The translations under genes and the position numbers were made by a program. The notes beneath the pieces were generated by a model, which worked only from the letters and a program-made list of their open reading frames with translations, did no database searches and had not been told where the DNA came from. Below, one piece after another: positions 19,357-22,910 of a stretch of DNA of 22,910 bases. Where the stretch lies: the NCBI GenBank assembly GCA_003445795.1, contig DMCN01000007.1, positions 1 to 22,910 on the forward strand, read 5' to 3'. The DNA comes from Gallionellaceae bacterium (GTDB lineage: Bacteria; Pseudomonadota; Gammaproteobacteria; Burkholderiales; Gallionellaceae). Each line of letters begins with the position of its first letter. The stretch's first letter is position 1.

Positions 19357-22319
19357 GCATTGCCCCCTGTAAAGCTTTCCGCAATCACGGCATCGGCATC
19401 CTCCAGTGCGGCGATGCCCATCCAGTAACGCCGTGCTGCGGGCTTGATAATAACAACCTCGTTGCGTCCATGGATGCGTAGCTCACGCTCGCAGCTAAGC
19501 GCGGTGGCGAGTTGGACTTTCAGACGCTTGCCGATGCTAGCGATAATGTCGTTTAGTTCACCTTCCGGGTTCACGACTTCTACCGTTGGTTTACCAGGTC
19601 CGTCTTCAAGAATGAAGCGCACGACTCTGAGTGCAGAGCTATTTGGCAAATCGAAAACTTCAGCGTTTATGTGTCGTTTGTTACGAGCCGAAAGCCAGCC
19701 GCCGATCTCGTTTAAGAATATTTCTGCATATCGGGTAAGGTCTACGAGTGTATTCGCACTGGCTGATGACTCCTCTCTACCAGCTTGCCACTGCCAACTG
19801 GCACGAAACAGACCATCACGAACGACAACACGATCAGTGGCATCAAGACTGTACAGATCGAAAACTGCATCATCTAGTTCGTGCCAATCTTCTGTGGTGG
19901 CATCCTTATGTTGTAGTTTTTTCTCGATCCGCAATAACCGCTTTCCAGCTTCCGATTTAACAGATAAAGCCAAGTCTGGAGTCGGTAGTAGCGCAACATC
20001 ATGCCGGAGCAGTCTCCTCTTCCAGATGCCAAACTCTGACGCTGCCATCAGAAAGAACCAAGAGGCAAGCGACGAACTCAGTATCGCGGCGAGTAGATGT
20101 GCGGACTGACTTTTGGCAATCGGCATTGCTGCGCCGAAGTGAGCATTTGTATAGACTAAATCGCGATCTGCTACCGCAACGATAGCGCGAGGCCCGGCAC
20201 TCAGCGTTTCCTTGACGATGAGAATCGGGGCACGGTAAATATCTCTTGACCTTGGCCACTGCGCCTTGGAAAGTTTGAGCGGTGGTAGGTCATCGGGAAT
20301 CTGAAATGGTCTTATGCTATCTGCTTCTAGCAGTTCCAAGTTTTTCAGTTGGCGTGCATCACGAGTTTGGTTGGCGGGTAAACCGCGAATCATGCCGACA
20401 TTCAACTCTGTACCCAGTTTCGTAAACTGAGCACCCAAGGTGGTATATGACGACGTCAGCGAATCAAGCAAAGCAATATCACGTCTTCGGCCTATTGCAG
20501 CAGCCTTTAACTTGAATGGCTGTGCCTCTATATCAGACATCGAAAGCTTGATTATGTCGCTGGGAGACACCTCAAACGTGTGAGTTCTAGCTCCGCTTGC
20601 TGTCCACGGAATTTGTACCACCGTCACTTGATCCGGGCGCTGCGGTCGGTGCCGTGCAAACAGCACAACTGCTGGCATTGATGCGGTGGCGAATAGCCAA
20701 CCACACAAGTTTGATAGGTTTACTAACGTGACTGGGGCAAGAAGCCGCATGACATACTGCGTTGCCGCCATTCCAGTGCCGCTTCGACTGAAGAAAGGCA
20801 ATGCGCTAAGAATCACTCCGAAGCGGGTATTCTCATGTGAGAATTCGGCTGCGCGCACCACAAAGTCGAGTCCTTCGCCGCGCGGTTGTGCAGGAACTCC
20901 GGTGGTACGCATCTTGCGCCGAGCTTCCGTTCCAGTTTGTCCTTTAAAACTCCATGGCGGGTTGCCAACTATCAAATCAAATCGCTTCAAGCCGTCCGCT
21001 ATAGTCAGTGCCGCTTTACCATCGCCGCTCTTTTCAACCGTGTGTGCATCCCCGATCAGCAACGTTCTGCCGATGAGCGGCCGGAATTTCAACGAGTGTG
21101 GAGGTTGTGGATCGGGATCGAGTTCGAGTTCGAGTGCAGCGAGATAGAGGCTGAAAGCAGCCACGCGAATGGCGGCTTCGCTTATGTCTACACCGTAGAC
21201 CTGCTCATAGAGAGTCGTGCGAATCAGATCTCGGGTCAGCGGTTGCCCGCCGGAACGTAGATGTACCAAGCGCCGCAAGGCCTCGACCAGGAATACGCCT
21301 GAACCGCATGTCAAATCCAGTACTGACTCATCACCAGAGAGTCCATCCATTACTTCATCAAGTACCAGTGACACCACGGATAAACGCGTGTAATGCACCC
21401 CGTTTCTAACAGCCTCATTCGATCTTTTCGCTTCATCACGAGGTGCGGCATGGGCGAACTGCTCATAGATCGAGCTGATAAGTTCAACCGGGATCACATC
21501 GAACTGATAGGGGAAGAAGCTTTGTTGTCCGCTCTCAGGATCGACGGCCTCCAGAAAATCAGCAACGCGCTCAAGGTGCTTAGTCGCCGGTGTGTTCTTG
21601 ACGGACGAGGGGGGGAACATATCGCCGTTGAAGGTCTCGCTGAGCCAACTAAAGAGCTGCCCAGTTGCTGTGCGATCACGCAGAATAGGAGGCAATGCGG
21701 CAAATCCGCATAGCCTCTTCAGGCGAGTGGTGCTGACAATTTCGCGGTCAATCAGGTATTGGGTGAAGATCACTCGCCCGATCAGAGCTTGTGCAGCACC
21801 ATGGGCGAGATTGGCCTCAACGAGATCACGCTCTAGGAAGGCTAAGTCTGACAACAGCTTCTGATCGACACTGGTCTTACGGTCAATCGCTGTAACTTGT
21901 TCCCAGAATCGCCCAGTTTCCATCGACAGGCGTCCGGCCAATGCATCCAGTTCGCCGAGAGAGGCTTCGACGTTCTTAAAGGTGCGAATTAGATGTTTCT
22001 TCGCATCCCCTTCGTTGATAGGGGTGCCAAAGCCGTTGTACAGGTCAATGCTTTGGGGTGAGACGATCCACAGCAGCGGTGCAAAGCCTTCGTTCCAGAT
22101 TTCGCGGCGCCATTCGCTGACCTGTTCGTCGGTTGGGGTTTTCTGTGCGAACTTGAAATAGATCGTGAATGCCGAGGGGCTGCGCCAGAGCGCATCCGGC
22201 GAAAAATTTCGACCATGGGACCTTTGTGCATCAGGTCCAAGTTGTAAACCGACTGCGGGTTGACCGTCCGGAAAATAGCCAGTAGCCGCAAGCACCTGCT
22301 GAAGTGTTGGCGTGTTCAC
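19353..22319 (-). CDS. N6-adenine DNA methyltransferase (Eco57I/type IIG-like)
   Basis: The 988-residue protein has the N6-adenine methylase core: GVHYTRLSVVSLVLD (about 307-321), motif I DLTCGSGVF (335-343) for AdoMet, YGVDISEAAIRVAAFSLYLA, and catalytic NPPW (453-456) in FDLIVGNPPW. The N-terminal 100 residues (RNFSPDALWRSPSAFTIYFKF, then SPQSIDLYNGF) resemble the N-terminal nuclease-like region of type IIG enzymes, with an Asp-Phe-Lys pattern that could be a reduced nuclease site. The C-terminal 400 residues would hold target recognition. No helicase motifs are seen. It should modify host DNA and protect it from the coupled nuclease. Both neighbours overlap it by ATGA. Confidence 0.85.
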   Translation of the reverse strand: MNTPTLQQVLAATGYFPDGQPAVGLQLGPDAQRSHGRNFSPDALWRSPSAFTIYFKFAQKTPTDEQVSEWRREIWNEGFAPLLWIVSPQSIDLYNGFGTPINEGDAKKHLIRTFKNVEASLGELDALAGRLSMETGRFWEQVTAIDRKTSVDQKLLSDLAFLERDLVEANLAHGAAQALIGRVIFTQYLIDREIVSTTRLKRLCGFAALPPILRDRTATGQLFSWLSETFNGDMFPPSSVKNTPATKHLERVADFLEAVDPESGQQSFFPYQFDVIPVELISSIYEQFAHAAPRDEAKRSNEAVRNGVHYTRLSVVSLVLDEVMDGLSGDESVLDLTCGSGVFLVEALRRLVHLRSGGQPLTRDLIRTTLYEQVYGVDISEAAIRVAAFSLYLAALELELDPDPQPPHSLKFRPLIGRTLLIGDAHTVEKSGDGKAALTIADGLKRFDLIVGNPPWSFKGQTGTEARRKMRTTGVPAQPRGEGLDFVVRAAEFSHENTRFGVILSALPFFSRSGTGMAATQYVMRLLAPVTLVNLSNLCGWLFATASMPAVVLFARHRPQRPDQVTVVQIPWTASGARTHTFEVSPSDIIKLSMSDIEAQPFKLKAAAIGRRRDIALLDSLTSSYTTLGAQFTKLGTELNVGMIRGLPANQTRDARQLKNLELLEADSIRPFQIPDDLPPLKLSKAQWPRSRDIYRAPILIVKETLSAGPRAIVAVADRDLVYTNAHFGAAMPIAKSQSAHLLAAILSSSLASWFFLMAASEFGIWKRRLLRHDVALLPTPDLALSVKSEAGKRLLRIEKKLQHKDATTEDWHELDDAVFDLYSLDATDRVVVRDGLFRASWQWQAGREESSASANTLVDLTRYAEIFLNEIGGWLSARNKRHINAEVFDLPNSSALRVVRFILEDGPGKPTVEVVNPEGELNDIIASIGKRLKVQLATALSCERELRIHGRNEVVIIKPAARRYWMGIAALEDADAVIAESFTGGNA

Positions 22320-22792
22320 GCTCTACTCCGAACAATTTCAGGTGGAAATGGCAATACCTTCTGCGTTGAGACAGGCATATTAGGAAGCATATACCTCTGA
22401 ATTTTTGCCATTAAAGGCTCCAGCGGTATCGTGAGTGAGGGCTTGGTTGATATTTGGTTCATGACCGCGGTACCAGGCTCATGCAGAGTGGCTTCAGTCG
22501 CTGTGATTAGAACAACGGCGCCATCTAGCGAAGACGGATTGCTGACGGCTAGCAGCCGAAAAAGTGCGTCGACGCCCTTACTCATTGTGGCAATGTGGAT
22601 GCCAAACGAATTGACCAATTCGTGTGTAATGGCCAATCCAAGCAGATCCGCAATAGTGAATCGCGCAGATTTGCCCGCCTTGGAGGACAAATAAGGGACG
22701 GTCTTTCTCCAGTGGCGCACGGTTTCGACAGACACGCCCGTAAGTGCGCGCGCTTGATCTTGCGTAAACTGGATAGCTGAGACATCGGGCAT
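22316..22792 (-). CDS. MerR-like HTH regulator of the methyltransferase operon
   Basis: From ATG 22792 it is 158 residues; a TTG at 22807 would add 5, and neither has a clear ribosome site. The N terminus (FTQDQARALTGVSVETVRHWRKTVPYL, then RFTIADLLGLAITHEL) is a MerR-type winged HTH, followed by a longer domain of unknown fold. Its gene is first in the operon and just downstream of an operator-like inverted repeat overlapping the promoter, so it probably autoregulates expression, as C proteins do in some R-M systems. The stop overlaps the methyltransferase start by ATGA. Confidence 0.72.
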   Translation of the reverse strand: MPDVSAIQFTQDQARALTGVSVETVRHWRKTVPYLSSKAGKSARFTIADLLGLAITHELVNSFGIHIATMSKGVDALFRLLAVSNPSSLDGAVVLITATEATLHEPGTAVMNQISTKPSLTIPLEPLMAKIQRYMLPNMPVSTQKVLPFPPEIVRSRA

Positions 22793-22812
22793 TTCTGTTG
22801 TCCACAACTAGA

Positions 22813-22852
22813 ATAATTGGGGAATTATCCGCTTTATGATTGGTGCAGGCAA
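22813..22852 (-). promoter_or_regulatory. Promoter of the methyltransferase operon with overlapping inverted repeat
   Basis: On the - strand TTGCCT (22852-22847) and GATAAT (22829-22824) are exactly 17 bp apart. A perfect inverted repeat ATAATT GGGG AATTAT lies at 22813-22828, overlapping the -10 box, so a bound dimer would block RNA polymerase. The first gene of the operon encodes an HTH protein, the probable ligand. Confidence 0.6.
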
Positions 22853-22881
22853 CACGCAAAAGACGTTGAGTGTGACAGATT

Positions 22882-22910
22882 GGGGTCGTCTCAGAAAACG
22901 GAAAATAAAG
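22882..22910. mobile_element. Terminal inverted repeat of a Tn21-subgroup Tn3-family transposon (cut by window end)
   Basis: The 29 bases starting GGGGTCGTCTCAG match, from memory, the outer part of the 38-bp terminal repeat of Tn21-type transposons (mer side). The GGGG end faces left, so the transposon body extends to the right beyond the window. The preceding five bases AGATT (22877-22881) are the expected target-site duplication if the insertion is simple. It stands 30 bp upstream of the operon's -35 box. Confidence 0.85.

Noticed and set aside
1..22910. CRISPR arrays, rRNA genes, full insertion sequences or known riboswitches.
   Set aside because: No regularly spaced repeats of CRISPR type, no rRNA-like stretch, no transposase gene and no recognisable riboswitch were seen.

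Overview
The window looks like a betaproteobacterial chromosome carrying an integrated mobile element. The first 1.2 kb is host backbone: the 3' end of coaX, a SPOR-domain membrane protein overlapping it by ATGA, and an elongator tRNA-Met(CAT). The birA/coaX/SPOR arrangement and GC-rich coding are typical of Betaproteobacteria. A P4-type tyrosine integrase reads away from the tRNA 3' end, so tRNA-Met is the likely attachment site. No second copy of the tRNA 3' end is visible, so the right end of the element lies outside the window.

Region 1.2-5.5 kb is the left module on the + strand. It holds the integrase, a permuted NlpC/P60-like (YiiX/DUF830-type) predicted cysteine hydrolase, a small membrane protein, an AlpA-like regulator, a protein with two excisionase-type HTH segments, and a predicted replication initiator with an iteron-like inverted repeat inside its own gene. 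A hairpin terminator at about 5.48 kb separates it from the next module.

Region 5.5-14.5 kb is an IncP (RK2)-like mobilization module. On the - strand one tight operon runs traK, traL, traM, two small ORFs, trbL, trbJ and three further unknown ORFs. On the + strand traJ and traI (MOBP relaxase, Tyr22) diverge from it. The 318-bp gap between them holds the oriT: a 19-bp inverted repeat 8 bp from a TCCTG/C nic core, plus helically phased repeats. The rest of the mating-pair system (TrbB-I, VirB4/VirB11-type ATPases) and a coupling protein are absent here. The element therefore looks mobilizable, while carrying its own VirB5- and VirB6-type subunits.

Region 14.5-22.8 kb is cargo. It has an unknown acidic protein, a GIY-YIG/T5orf172-type nuclease, a large CoiA-like zinc-finger/nuclease protein, and a winged-helix protein followed 5 nt later by a tRNA-like gene whose anticodon loop carries a 34-nt hairpin insertion. 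Last is a three-gene, 4-nt-overlapping operon encoding a MerR-like HTH protein, an N6-adenine methyltransferase and a PD-(D/E)XK nuclease, which looks like a compact restriction-modification or defence system. The final 29 bases match the outer part of a Tn21-subgroup (Tn3-family) terminal inverted repeat, so another transposon starts at the right edge.
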